Shown here: positions 9,229 to 17,950 of the stretch, piece by piece
Layout of the letters: each line of letters starts with the position of its first letter
How positions within the stretch are numbered: the first letter of the stretch is position 1
From: GCA-002712965 sp913048525
GTDB taxonomy: Bacteria; Chloroflexota; Dehalococcoidia; Lucifugimonadales; UBA826
Direction: 5' to 3'
Assembly: GCA_913048525.1 (NCBI GenBank)
Contig: CAJWWP010000005.1
Location: 1-64,000 of the forward strand
DNA length: 64,000 nucleotides
Position numbers and translations under genes: made by a program
The notes under the pieces: generated by a model
Seen by the model: only the letters and a program-made list of their open reading frames with translations
Database searches by the model: none
Told to the model about the DNA's origin: nothing

Positions 9229-9412
9229 ATGTCGCTCCTGTATATAGGTTTATTTTTGAGTGGATACTTTCCACTTAAGTGTTTAACAAGGTTTAGCTAG
9301 GGTATCCTTGTTCATAGTAAGGAAAATATATCAGTTTGACTATGTAAGATAACTTATTTTGAAAACTATAACTGTGTGAAGGATATTCCTTAAACGCTGA
9401 ACAGGAAAGAGG
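9229..9412. promoter_or_regulatory. Divergent intergenic region with two inverted repeats
   Basis: This region separates the dehydrogenase (minus) from an amidohydrolase (plus). It contains AGTGGA-5-TCCACT (9259-9275) and AACAAGG-14-CCTTGTT (9285-9312). Both are perfect in their arms and spaced like operators for dimeric regulators. No clear consensus promoter stands out. The operator role is inference; no regulator gene is adjacent. Confidence 0.3.
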
Positions 9413-10246
9413 ATGCTAATTATAGACACCCACACCCATGCTGGTCCCAACTGGTTTGAGCCAATTGAGATGTTAGTTCACCAGATGGAACTTAATGGTG
9501 TGAGCAAGGCGCTATTGGTACAGCATGGCATGCCCGAATTTGGACATTATGACCACTCTTACCTTTACGAATGCCGGAGGCGCTTTCCTGGCAAATTCGC
9601 ACTTGCTGTGATAGTCGATACTACTTCACAAGACCCATTGGGAGATCTTGAAAGACACAAAGTTGAGGGTGCCGTTGGTGTTCGACTGACACCTGATAGC
9701 AGAACACCTGGAGAAGATAAATTATCGTTGTGGCGGAAGGCAGATGAGCTGGGCATGTTTATTACCTGTATGGGGAATGTGGAGCAGTTTGCTTCAGATG
9801 AGTTTGCCTCTATAGTGTCTGAATTTCCCGATATGCCAATAATTATGGAACACTTGGCGGGTGGAGGAGAGTCGTCCGCATTTCCACAAAATGGACCCGG
9901 CCCATCTCGTCCATACGAAAAATTTAAAAAGGCACTGACTCTTTCCAACTATCCGAATGTATATATCAAGATTCATGGGCTGGGGGAAATAGTCAATCGA
10001 CCGAACGTGTTACCTCAAGATTTTGGATTCGACTTTTTTGATGATGTTCCTCCGTTGGTGGATATGGCCAAAGATTCTTTTGGTGTAGAGAGGATTATGT
10101 GGGGTAGCGATTACCCGCCGGTGAGTGGTCGCGAGGGATACAGAAATGCCCTGAAAGGCGCTAGGGAAAATCCCGTATTTACAACTTCCGAGGAGATTGA
10201 CTGGGTAATGGGTAAGTCAGCGCTGAAAGTTATAAATTTTGACTAA
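9413..10246 (+). CDS. Amidohydrolase-2 family metal-dependent hydrolase
   Basis: A 277-residue TIM-barrel protein of the amidohydrolase_2 group (ACMSD/2-pyrone-4,6-dicarbonic acid hydrolase relatives), which hydrolyse or decarboxylate carboxylated rings and lactones. The N-terminal DTHTHAG is the HxH metal site; later come IIMEHLAGGG with a His, YIKIHG, and the final GSDYPP with the catalytic Asp. A purine-rich AGGAAAGAGG precedes the ATG. Its stop overlaps the TTG start of the next MFS gene by 8 bases, so hydrolase and transporter are coupled, suggesting that the transporter imports its substrate. Confidence 0.85.
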   Translation: MLIIDTHTHAGPNWFEPIEMLVHQMELNGVSKALLVQHGMPEFGHYDHSYLYECRRRFPGKFALAVIVDTTSQDPLGDLERHKVEGAVGVRLTPDSRTPGEDKLSLWRKADELGMFITCMGNVEQFASDEFASIVSEFPDMPIIMEHLAGGGESSAFPQNGPGPSRPYEKFKKALTLSNYPNVYIKIHGLGEIVNRPNVLPQDFGFDFFDDVPPLVDMAKDSFGVERIMWGSDYPPVSGREGYRNALKGARENPVFTTSEEIDWVMGKSALKVINFD

Positions 10247-11474
10247 AAACATCCTTAAAACTTTAACCTCATCTGTTCGAGAAAGAAGGTGGGGTATAGC
10301 TTTAGCCTGCTTCTTGGGATGTTCTGTGGCGATAGGTGGATCGCAGTATTCGTTTGGGCACTTTGTCGAACCGATCAAAGACTCCTTTGGGTGGTCAACA
10401 ACTCAGATAACATTTTCTCTCTCTATGTTGGCACTTGGCAACTTCATTTCACCATTTGTAGGAATGATGATAGACAGATACGGATCAAGAAATATTATGT
10501 CTTTTTCACTTGCCGTTTTTGGATTTAGTTATTTGGCAAGAGTATTTATGAGCGGTATATGGCATTGGTATTTTCTGAGTATTGTCCAGGCACTTACGGT
10601 AGTGGGGTCCGCTGCGTTACCTCCTGGGAAACTTATTGGAATGTGGTTTCCCCAAAATAGAGGGAAGGTATTGGGAGTCACGGTTATGGGGAATAACTTT
10701 GGCGGCATGGCTATTCAACCCCTAGTGGCCTTCTTGGTTTCTTTATACAGCTGGAAGATGGGATATGCCGTTATAGGAATACTCGGAATATTGGTATCAA
10801 TATATTCTTTCTTTATAGTCCGGAACCCGGCTGAAACCCTGACAGCTTCTTCTAGTGATCAAGAATCATTGGAAATAACTCCCGCCAGTTACACATTGGG
10901 GGATGTTCTCAAAATGCGTAGTTTTTACGCAATTGTTTTAGGAGTGGTGTGTGGGAGTTTTACTTACAGCGCTTTATTGCCTCAGGTTTCACACCATTTA
11001 ATTGAAAATGGAGTTACCCAGGCAACAGCCGCAGTTGCGCTCAGTCTTTTTGCGACATGTGGAATGGCCGGGAAGTTTTTATTTGGAATGTTTTCTGACA
11101 GGTATGGAGCAAAACTTGCGACTATCATTGATTTGGCTGGGCAAGCTGTTTTCGCTGCTTTGCTCGTCTATGCTGGAAACGGAATTCCGATCTGGTTGAT
11201 AGTCCCATTTATGGGGTTTTTCTTTGGGGCATACGGAGCTTTATATAATTTGCTGGTATTAGACTCGTTTGGCGTCAAACATTTTGGCACGATAATGGGG
11301 TTTGTCTCTATTGCTATAGCAGTTCCGGCATTCGTCGGACCCATCATAGCTGGTCAAAGCTTTGACCAGACAGGTAGCTATGCTACGGCTTTTTTCATCA
11401 CTGCAGCCATATTTGCTATGGGAGCTTCTGTTTTAGTTCTAGTTCGTACTAACGAAGCTTTACCAAGTAGGTGA
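10239..11474 (+). CDS. MFS transporter, monocarboxylate/oxalate-formate antiporter-like
   Basis: A 411-residue major facilitator with 12 predicted helices. It has the N-half loop MIDRYGSRN and the C-half loop FSDRYGAK, both versions of the MFS loop 2-3 motif. The first helix (ALACFLGCSVAIGGSQYSFG) and the FGWSTTQITFSLS loop match the OFA/monocarboxylate-type group. The start codon TTG lies inside the end of the upstream amidohydrolase gene, which argues for translational coupling and a shared substrate. Organic acid uptake is the likely role. It is one of five MFS genes in the window. Confidence 0.88.
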   Translation: MTKNILKTLTSSVRERRWGIALACFLGCSVAIGGSQYSFGHFVEPIKDSFGWSTTQITFSLSMLALGNFISPFVGMMIDRYGSRNIMSFSLAVFGFSYLARVFMSGIWHWYFLSIVQALTVVGSAALPPGKLIGMWFPQNRGKVLGVTVMGNNFGGMAIQPLVAFLVSLYSWKMGYAVIGILGILVSIYSFFIVRNPAETLTASSSDQESLEITPASYTLGDVLKMRSFYAIVLGVVCGSFTYSALLPQVSHHLIENGVTQATAAVALSLFATCGMAGKFLFGMFSDRYGAKLATIIDLAGQAVFAALLVYAGNGIPIWLIVPFMGFFFGAYGALYNLLVLDSFGVKHFGTIMGFVSIAIAVPAFVGPIIAGQSFDQTGSYATAFFITAAIFAMGASVLVLVRTNEALPSR

Positions 11475-11508
11475 AACAAGCTTTATAAGCACCGTGAAGG
11501 ATGAGCGT

Positions 11509-12258
11509 TTAAAGGTTATTTAGATATCGGATCAAATTGGACTCCTTCCAATTAGCCGTCGTAAGTTCACTAACTGCAAAACTCTCCCTGTGCTGTTCCT
11601 GCTCTGAAAACCTACTAGCTAATTCTTGAGCGTCCTCCTGGCTCTGGTAGTTTCTAAGACCCTTTACTTTCATATCTATGGAGCTTGTTATGTCGACAAT
11701 TATGTCAAGCCTTTTTTCTTCATCGCTTAGGTCAAGACCGAATTCTTGAGCTAAATCCTGAGGGATCGAAGGAAACATTAGAAGCGGCTTTTCACGTGAT
11801 TGAGTGTTTTCGCTGTATCCCTCAAAAGCTAAAAGAGTGGCTTTATGTATGGCTATATGGTCTGGATGATTTGATATACCGCTTGGTCCAAAAGTAACTA
11901 CGATGTCCGGCTCTACTAAGTGCATGATGTCCAATACCTTTAATGACAAAATATGTGGGTCTTCCTTGTCCAAGTCTTGGTCTCTATATCTAAGTAAGAA
12001 AGGGGGATTAGCTCCATATAGGTTCAAATTTCTTTTTAGTTCAGCCTCTCGCACAGAACCTAGTTTCTCTCGTTCAATTATTTGTCCACCAGTACCCAAA
12101 GTTCCCTCTTCTCCACCTGTGGCGGTTACTATGTAGACTTCGTTTCCTGCTTCGATCCATTTCACCATGGTTCCAGCACTTGCCGAAGTTTCGTCATCAG
12201 GATGCCCAAATACACCCAGCCAAGTAAAGGATTCATTGTTCTGACTTGTATGGGGCAT
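11509..12258 (-). CDS. PIG-L family deacetylase
   Basis: A 249-residue zinc-dependent de-N-acetylase of the PIG-L/LmbE group, acting on N-acetylglucosamine-type conjugates. The zinc motif HPDDE lies in VFGHPDDETS near residue 20, and the distal metal His occurs in SNHPDHIAIH. The ATG at 12258 is preferred over an in-frame start at 12309 because it shares a base with the upstream stop (TAATG) and has AGGA at a suitable distance. This means translation coupled to the nuclease gene upstream. MshB, BshB and LmbE relatives make thiol-sugar precursors, but no ligase for such a pathway is near. Confidence 0.87.
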   Translation of the reverse strand: MPHTSQNNESFTWLGVFGHPDDETSASAGTMVKWIEAGNEVYIVTATGGEEGTLGTGGQIIEREKLGSVREAELKRNLNLYGANPPFLLRYRDQDLDKEDPHILSLKVLDIMHLVEPDIVVTFGPSGISNHPDHIAIHKATLLAFEGYSENTQSREKPLLMFPSIPQDLAQEFGLDLSDEEKRLDIIVDITSSIDMKVKGLRNYQSQEDAQELASRFSEQEQHRESFAVSELTTANWKESNLIRYLNNL

Positions 12259-12974
12259 TAATTGATTCCTGTCGCGAGTCTCACTATCAGGGTATCTAGG
12301 TTTCGACACTCCCTACATCGACCTCTAGGGGCGGGAGGCATTTTCATCTCAGAGACGAGACGGACTTTTTCAAGTAGCGGCGGTATTAGGTTCTCGGGAT
12401 GCCTCTTCACAGGAACTATTTTTGCCACAAAGCCCAGATTTAATCCTTGAGATGAGAAGGAATCTGCGTTTTCTGCAAATTCGCGACTACTGTTGGGCTC
12501 CATGAATATGAGGACAAGTTTGTTTACGGGGGAAAAGCCAGCGGACTCTGCTATCCAAGCGTATGCATTAAGTTGGACTTCGTAAGCTTCCAAGGCGTAA
12601 GTTCGTTCCGGATTATATTTAGAGGTTTTATAATCTGCTATGAGGTGTGCCCCATCATCCATTTCAAATATTGCGTCAGCCTCTCCTCTGACGCTGATAC
12701 CGGTCTCTTCATCAACTCTATAAAACTTCCTCCAGCCTGGTGGTTTGATGGAAGAATGTATTTCTCCGAGATCTGACAGCCAGTCAGGGAGTCTTTTATA
12801 AGTGTCGAAATATGCTGTGATGGCATTTTTGGTAAAAGAATCTATGGAACTGAATATTGTGGGAAATGATTGATACGGAAGATCTTTTACTTTCATCCTT
12901 ACCCAGGCGCATCGGAGACAAGGATACCGAGGGGCATAATTTGCGAGTTCAGTTGCAGATATCGAAACAGACAA
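12258..12974 (-). CDS. PD-(D/E)XK nuclease with paired CxxC motifs (RecB/Cas4-like)
   Basis: A 238-residue protein of the PD-(D/E)XK phosphodiesterase superfamily. The catalytic layout is G97-E-A-D100, D114-Y-K116, then Q134xxxY138, matching the RecB/Cas4-type core. Two CxxC pairs flank it, Cys19/Cys22 and Cys220/Cys223, as if to bind an Fe-S cluster or zinc across the two ends. The start is TTG at 12974 with GGAG nine bases upstream. No cas, addAB or recombination genes are nearby. Its stop overlaps the start of the PIG-L gene. A single-strand exonuclease role is inferred from the superfamily only. Confidence 0.75.
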   Translation of the reverse strand: MSVSISATELANYAPRYPCLRCAWVRMKVKDLPYQSFPTIFSSIDSFTKNAITAYFDTYKRLPDWLSDLGEIHSSIKPPGWRKFYRVDEETGISVRGEADAIFEMDDGAHLIADYKTSKYNPERTYALEAYEVQLNAYAWIAESAGFSPVNKLVLIFMEPNSSREFAENADSFSSQGLNLGFVAKIVPVKRHPENLIPPLLEKVRLVSEMKMPPAPRGRCRECRNLDTLIVRLATGIN

Positions 12975-13116
12975 ACAATAATGCTCCGTTGCTGATGGAA
13001 TGCCGGTAGACCAAGCATATTATCGAGGAAATTAGGGACGTGTTCAGAAGTGACGTTTATACTAGCATAGTCCTTGTTTAAAACGGCCACTCTACATCCT
13101 AAGGGAGCTGATGAAA

Positions 13117-13983
13117 ATGGAAAAACGTAGGCTTGGAAGAACAGGTCATTTAAGCAGTGTGGTTACGTTTGGTTCTTATTCAATAGGCAAATTAGATCAA
13201 GACGCTGCAGATCGGGTTATCCAACTTTCTCTTGATCATGGAGTTAATCACATAGATATAGCTCCTGGATATGCGAAGGCAATGGAAAGAGTAGCTCCAT
13301 GGATGCCTGACCTCCGTCCCAAAATGTTCCTAGGTGCGAAAACGCCTATGAGAACCAGAGATGATGCTTGGAGAAATGTGGAAAATATAATGGGCAGAAT
13401 GAATGTGGATTCCTTTGATCTTTTTCAACTTCATTCTGTGATAGACCCAGATACTTTGGATATAGTGACTTCCGATGGAGGGGCACTTCAAACGCTTATA
13501 GAGATGAAGGATCAGGGACTAACCCAATGGATTGGTATAACTGGTCATGGACCCTCGGTGCCTCGAACTCACATAGAAGCATTGCACAGATACGACTTTG
13601 ATACTGTTATGTTTCCGGTCAATGCCACGATGTATAAGAATTCCAAGTACAGGGCTGATGCTGAAGAATTAATAAGAATCTGTAATAAGAAAGATGTTGG
13701 GATTCAGGCTATTAAAATGCTTGCCCGCGGAGGATGGGAAGGAGTAACCCCCGACATTGGGACCTGGTACGACGCCCATCGTGAACAGGCAGATATCGAA
13801 AAAGCTCTTTGGTGGCAACTTTCACAGCCGATACATACTGCCCCGAGTTGTGGCGAATCTACTCTACTCCCGATAGTTTTAGAAGCAGCGGAAAGATTTG
13901 AAATTCTATCTGAGGAGCGCCAGCAAGAGATAGTAGATGGACAGAATCCTCCTCGTCCACACCCAGCCCTTGCGATTTTATAA
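13117..13983 (+). CDS. Aldo/keto reductase
   Basis: A 288-residue NADPH-dependent oxidoreductase with the (beta/alpha)8 AKR fold. The catalytic tetrad can be placed as Asp48, Tyr52, Lys75 and His106 (DIAPGY, AKTP, FQLHS). The opening RRLGRTG is typical. Two ATGs are in frame, at 13111 and 13117; AAGGGAG at 13101-13107 gives a 9-base spacing to the second, which is chosen. The gene is divergent from the nuclease gene and convergent with an MFS gene 10 bases away. The substrate is unknown. Confidence 0.87.
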   Translation: MEKRRLGRTGHLSSVVTFGSYSIGKLDQDAADRVIQLSLDHGVNHIDIAPGYAKAMERVAPWMPDLRPKMFLGAKTPMRTRDDAWRNVENIMGRMNVDSFDLFQLHSVIDPDTLDIVTSDGGALQTLIEMKDQGLTQWIGITGHGPSVPRTHIEALHRYDFDTVMFPVNATMYKNSKYRADAEELIRICNKKDVGIQAIKMLARGGWEGVTPDIGTWYDAHREQADIEKALWWQLSQPIHTAPSCGESTLLPIVLEAAERFEILSEERQQEIVDGQNPPRPHPALAIL

Positions 13984-13993
13984 ATTAAAAAAA

Positions 13994-15313
13994 CTATGGG
14001 TACCTGTAATTTCTGAGGCCTGAGATAAGTCTCCAAACGGCGATTACTACTAGTACGGAAACCACCCCACCAAGCAGCATCGTGTTACCTGCACCAATCC
14101 TGGATGACATGTATCCTACTTCAAAAGTTCCTATATTGTTGGCTGACATTGCGCAGAATGAATGGAAACTAACAGCTCTCCCCCGCATGTTATCCGGGGT
14201 TGTCAATTGGACGGTTGTTTGCCGAGTTGTCATTCCGATAGCGTCGGTCATACCCAGCCCGGATATTATTGCACCACCTATAACCAAGAGAACAATCGGG
14301 TTACCTGGTAAAAATTGCAGTGATCCAAATGCAAACAGCAAGATGGCATAAGTGCTCGTGGCATATAGAACCAACATTCCTTTAGCCCTGAAGGTGGCCA
14401 TGAACAAAACGAGGAAACTTCCTGCTACTCCGCCAAGTGAGTTTGCTGCTGTCAAAGGCCCTATAGCCCAGGCTCCTTGCCTAAAAAGTTTATCCACTAT
14501 CAGCGGCATAATTTCTCTATAGTAGCTAACTACCGTCACCCCTATGTCCATAACGTATAAACCCGGCAATATGGGATGGTTCCTAACGAAGGTAAATCCT
14601 TCCCATAACCTTTGAATCATAGGTGCTTCATTAGTTTTTTCATCTTTTTCCATTAGGCTGTAGCGCAGTTTTACAAATAGCGGCATCACAGTAGCAGGTA
14701 CGGAAGTAAATACCCCCAATATAAACACTGCAGAAATGCCGATGAATTCGTATGCCGCTGTGAACATTAGTGGACTTAGTATGGAACTAATTTGATACGT
14801 GGCTGTGTTTGAGGTAACCGCGTGCATTAAATGGGAGGTGGGTACTATATTGGCTGTTATGGCAGATCGAGCCGGTCCTCCAAGAGTACTAGTCAATCCA
14901 AGTATGAGTACGATGCCATAGATGTGCCATGGCCTCAGTTGATCGGTTATTAGTAATATCGTCGCGAAAGCAATTAATATAAAACTAAAGCTTTGGGTAA
15001 AAGTGATTAGTTTCCTTCGGTCCATCGAATCTGCGAAAGCCCCGCCAAAGAGGGTTGCTGGCATTTGGGCTACTAGTTGGACTATACCGAGGAGGCCGAG
15101 CATTACACCCGAGCCAGTTTCCTCATATAGCCACACTCCAAACCCGATATTTCGCATCTGCATGGTGACTGATGACGAAACACCAGAGAGCCACATCATG
15201 CGAAATCCTGAGAATTCGAACGCAGACCATGGTTTTAGCTTTAAGTTAGAAGATTCTGCACACTCTTCGGATTTATTAACTGATCCTTTATCTGGATCTT
15301 TTCTCAAATTCAC
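13994..15313 (-). CDS. MFS transporter, DHA3/EntS-type exporter
   Basis: A 439-residue major facilitator of the MFS_3 group (EntS, macrolide and enterobactin exporters). It shows 12 hydrophobic segments, the motif FADSMDRRK after helix 2 and a long cytoplasmic N-terminus of about 30 residues. The start is a GTG at 15313. The opening FSGFRMMWLSGVSSSVTMQM is the usual EntS-type helix 1. It is related to the gene at 24067-25308, which shares the same group features. It probably exports a small amphipathic compound. No partner genes overlap it. Confidence 0.83.
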   Translation of the reverse strand: MNLRKDPDKGSVNKSEECAESSNLKLKPWSAFEFSGFRMMWLSGVSSSVTMQMRNIGFGVWLYEETGSGVMLGLLGIVQLVAQMPATLFGGAFADSMDRRKLITFTQSFSFILIAFATILLITDQLRPWHIYGIVLILGLTSTLGGPARSAITANIVPTSHLMHAVTSNTATYQISSILSPLMFTAAYEFIGISAVFILGVFTSVPATVMPLFVKLRYSLMEKDEKTNEAPMIQRLWEGFTFVRNHPILPGLYVMDIGVTVVSYYREIMPLIVDKLFRQGAWAIGPLTAANSLGGVAGSFLVLFMATFRAKGMLVLYATSTYAILLFAFGSLQFLPGNPIVLLVIGGAIISGLGMTDAIGMTTRQTTVQLTTPDNMRGRAVSFHSFCAMSANNIGTFEVGYMSSRIGAGNTMLLGGVVSVLVVIAVWRLISGLRNYRYP

Positions 15314-15447
15314 TATCGATCTCTCGATCCCAATGTAGAGTTATTCGTAAACACAACCGCTCGATTATAGAGATATAAACTAATAATTTATAGGCGATTA
15401 GGAGTTACAATTCTTGACTGGCGTCCCATTTCACCAGTCCAAAGATG

Positions 15448-16236
15448 TTAGGAATTGCCATACACTGCACTTAGTCCACCATCTATTAGTAGGCTTGCAC
15501 CAGTAACAAAATTAGACTCATCTGATGCAAAATACAGTGCCGCGTATGCTACATCCTCGGGATGGCCCATTCGCTCAATGGGTTGCAATTTTTTCCTGGA
15601 ATTTATTAGTGACTCGTCCTGCAATTTGTCCCAATCTATCCCTGACATTTCAGTTGCGATTGCGCCAGGTTGTACGCTGTTGACTCTGATATTGTACTTG
15701 GCATAGGAGACGGCAGATTTTTTGGTCAACATTGCTAAACCACCTTTTGACACATGATAAGAAGTTGATGACGTAGAATTCGCTCTAGCGTCGAGAACAG
15801 AGGAGTTATTTATGATTGATCCCCCTCCTCGTTTAATCATGTGAGGCACAACATATTTTGTGCAAAGAAATGCTCCCTTTAAATTGACGTCCATGACTTC
15901 ATCGAACAGAAACTCATCTTCGTTGTGAGGATCTCCTTCACTTAGGTTATTTATCCCTGCATTATTGAATAACACATCAATAGTCCCGTACTCCGATACG
16001 GTTTTTTCTATTAAGTTTCTTACGTTTTCCGTCTTTGAAACATCGGTATGGACAAATATCGCTGACCCTCCTTCTTTACGAATCCCATCCACCACTATTT
16101 CCCCCTTTTCTATGCGTCTTCCACCTATGGCAACTTTTGCGCCTTCCCTCGCAAATAATTCTGCAGCAGCTCGCCCCATTCCAGAAGTCCCACCTGTAAT
16201 AATTGCTACCTTTCCTTCTAATCTAAACTTTGGCAT
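15448..16236 (-). CDS. SDR-family oxidoreductase
   Basis: A 262-residue classical short-chain dehydrogenase. The cofactor motif is TGGTSGMG at the N-terminus; NNAG, the catalytic Ser in NNSSVLD and Tyr-x3-Lys in SYHVSKG are all present. The start at 16236 (MPKFRLEGK) is chosen because it matches the normal SDR N-terminus and has an AGGA-like site; an in-frame start at 16302 would add 22 basic residues. The C-terminal FVTGASLLIDGG is typical. The substrate is unknown. The canonical active site contrasts with the second SDR at 17951-18745. Confidence 0.9.
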   Translation of the reverse strand: MPKFRLEGKVAIITGGTSGMGRAAAELFAREGAKVAIGGRRIEKGEIVVDGIRKEGGSAIFVHTDVSKTENVRNLIEKTVSEYGTIDVLFNNAGINNLSEGDPHNEDEFLFDEVMDVNLKGAFLCTKYVVPHMIKRGGGSIINNSSVLDARANSTSSTSYHVSKGGLAMLTKKSAVSYAKYNIRVNSVQPGAIATEMSGIDWDKLQDESLINSRKKLQPIERMGHPEDVAYAALYFASDESNFVTGASLLIDGGLSAVYGNS

Positions 16237-16390
16237 TACTAATCCTGTTTTGGTTTTACGTGTGGTCTTAAATCTCTCAAACAACCTTGTGGGCTTCAAC
16301 ACTGAACACGACGATTGCTAAAGGAAAGTTGTATGATTGGACCTTGTAACTTAAATATTAAATTATCTTTCAATAGACATACATTAGCAG

Positions 16391-16774
16391 ATGATTAACA
16401 GAATAAAGGTTTATTTTCTATATGCCGCTGGATTTATTTTTCTGGGCCTTGGAATAGCTGGTTACGTTTTACCAGGCCTTCCTGGAACGATTTTTCTGAT
16501 TCTTTCGGCGGGCTGTTTTGTCAGATCTAACGACCGAATGTACCGATGGGTGACAGAGCATCGAATATTTGGGAAACCGGTCAAGAGATTCTTAGAGACT
16601 GGCGGTATGCCAATAAGAGCGAAGTTGATTTCCGTAAGCTGCATTTGGATCTTTAGTGCGATATCAGTGTTTTGGCCTGATACCCCATATAACTGGCTAT
16701 TTAAAGGCATTGTGATATCTCTAGCAATTGTGGGGACGTGGTACATCCTATCCAGGCCGACTGTGCGATCCTAA
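16391..16774 (+). CDS. YbaN/DUF454 family small membrane protein
   Basis: A 127-residue inner-membrane protein of the DUF454 (YbaN) family, function unknown. It has a first hydrophobic pair around FLGLGIAGYVLPGLPGT, the conserved cytoplasmic loop with SNDRMYRWVTEHRIFG, and two further helices near the C-terminus. No strong ribosome site is visible before the ATG. It is flanked by genes on the opposite strand, so it is probably its own transcript. Confidence 0.85.
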   Translation: MINRIKVYFLYAAGFIFLGLGIAGYVLPGLPGTIFLILSAGCFVRSNDRMYRWVTEHRIFGKPVKRFLETGGMPIRAKLISVSCIWIFSAISVFWPDTPYNWLFKGIVISLAIVGTWYILSRPTVRS

Positions 16775-16840
16775 AAAATTGGACAAAATGCCTCGAGGTA
16801 AATCACTACGGCCCAAAACGCAAATGGGGAGTTATGAGGG

Positions 16841-17119
16841 CTAAAGTACAGATATCCGAATCTGAGGATCTGCTTCACCCCGTTCCAAGGCTTTCATTAT
16901 GGACTCTGCGAGCAATTTTGCAGAGTCAGGACTGAGTTCAACAGCTACCCTTGCTCCTACTCCCCTATCTTCGTTTACAAAGTCTATATTGACGGCATAT
17001 TCCCATGGAGCGCTGAATGGATGGTCATAAGATACATTGGCGTTCTTGAGGGGAAACCAACCATCTCTACCTTTTGCGCTTCCCTCCATGGGGGCTCTCT
17101 CACAAATCATTGTGCACAT
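16841..17119 (-). CDS. DUF6295 family protein
   Basis: A 92-residue protein matching the DUF6295 pattern as I remember it: MCTMICERAPMEGSAKGRDG, then the Trp-Phe start of a strand, the DHPFSAPWEYAVNIDF core and a C-terminal helix with ELSPDSAKLLAESI. GGAG lies 8 bases before the ATG. It follows the DLH-family hydrolase gene by 46 bases on the same strand and may be the last gene of that transcript. Its function is unknown; two conserved Cys are near the N-terminus. Confidence 0.7.
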   Translation of the reverse strand: MCTMICERAPMEGSAKGRDGWFPLKNANVSYDHPFSAPWEYAVNIDFVNEDRGVGARVAVELSPDSAKLLAESIMKALERGEADPQIRISVL

Positions 17120-17165
17120 ATTTAATACTCCAACGCTTTTCTATGTTAGGGATATGTATTACCTG

Positions 17166-17921
17166 TCAGTTAAGTTTCCTTGAGAAGAAATCAAACATTT
17201 TTTCCCATCCGTCTACCGCAGATGCCTGGTGATAAATTGGTGCGTGATAGTAGAAAAATCCATGGCCTGCTTCAGGATACCTGTGAAATTCATAGTCTTT
17301 TCCAGCAGACTTCAGTTCTGCTTCGTGTTGGTCTACCTGTTCCTTCGTGGGGCTTTGGTCTAGGTCTCCAAATAGACCTAGTATTGGGGCATTGAGATCA
17401 TTTGTGTACTCGTTCGGTGATACTGGTTGTTTTTCGGTCAACTGGTCTTGAGCCATAATGACGTTTCCACCCCAGCATTCGACCACGGCATCAAAAACAG
17501 TCAGTTTACAGCCAGCCAGGAATGCATGCCTACCTCCAGAGCATGTACCCCAAACACCTACTTTACCGTTGGATGAGGGCAATGAAAGTACGTAGTCAGC
17601 AGCTGCCTGAACATCTCCTAAGACTCTGTCGTCGGGCGCTCCGCCGTCCGCCCTTATGGCTGCTGCTACATCTTCTGGAGTTCCGTGGGCGTCCCTGCAG
17701 TAGAGGTCGGGGGAAATAGCTAAGTAACCGTGGTGGGCCAGCTTACGGGTAAAATCTCTGTAGATTTCATCCCATCCAGGTAAATGGTGTATAACCACTA
17801 CAGCAGGAAATGGGCCTGGTCCCTGTGGTCTTGCGAAGTATGTGTGAATTTCTTCTCCATTATGTCCTTTCAGTGTTATTGTCTCAGCGATCATTCCTTC
17901 ATACTGTTCAGTCGTGTACAT
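17166..17921 (-). CDS. Dienelactone hydrolase family protein
   Basis: A 251-residue alpha/beta hydrolase of the DLH family, hydrolysing cyclic ester or related bonds. The nucleophile elbow is GTCSGG with Cys127, a Cys nucleophile as in true dienelactone hydrolases. The Asp of LFGDLDQSP and the His of AGHGF complete the triad. GAGGAG precedes the ATG. The gene is the third in a minus-strand run after an HpaI-like aldolase and an SDR, with short gaps of 22 and 29 bases, suggesting one transcript and one pathway. Confidence 0.87.
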   Translation of the reverse strand: MYTTEQYEGMIAETITLKGHNGEEIHTYFARPQGPGPFPAVVVIHHLPGWDEIYRDFTRKLAHHGYLAISPDLYCRDAHGTPEDVAAAIRADGGAPDDRVLGDVQAAADYVLSLPSSNGKVGVWGTCSGGRHAFLAGCKLTVFDAVVECWGGNVIMAQDQLTEKQPVSPNEYTNDLNAPILGLFGDLDQSPTKEQVDQHEAELKSAGKDYEFHRYPEAGHGFFYYHAPIYHQASAVDGWEKMFDFFSRKLN

Positions 17922-17950
17922 CCTAACTCTCCTCTCCGGTATTTATGTTT

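Noticed and set aside
12258..12974. Cas4 of a CRISPR system
   Set aside because: No repeats, spacers or other cas genes anywhere in the window.
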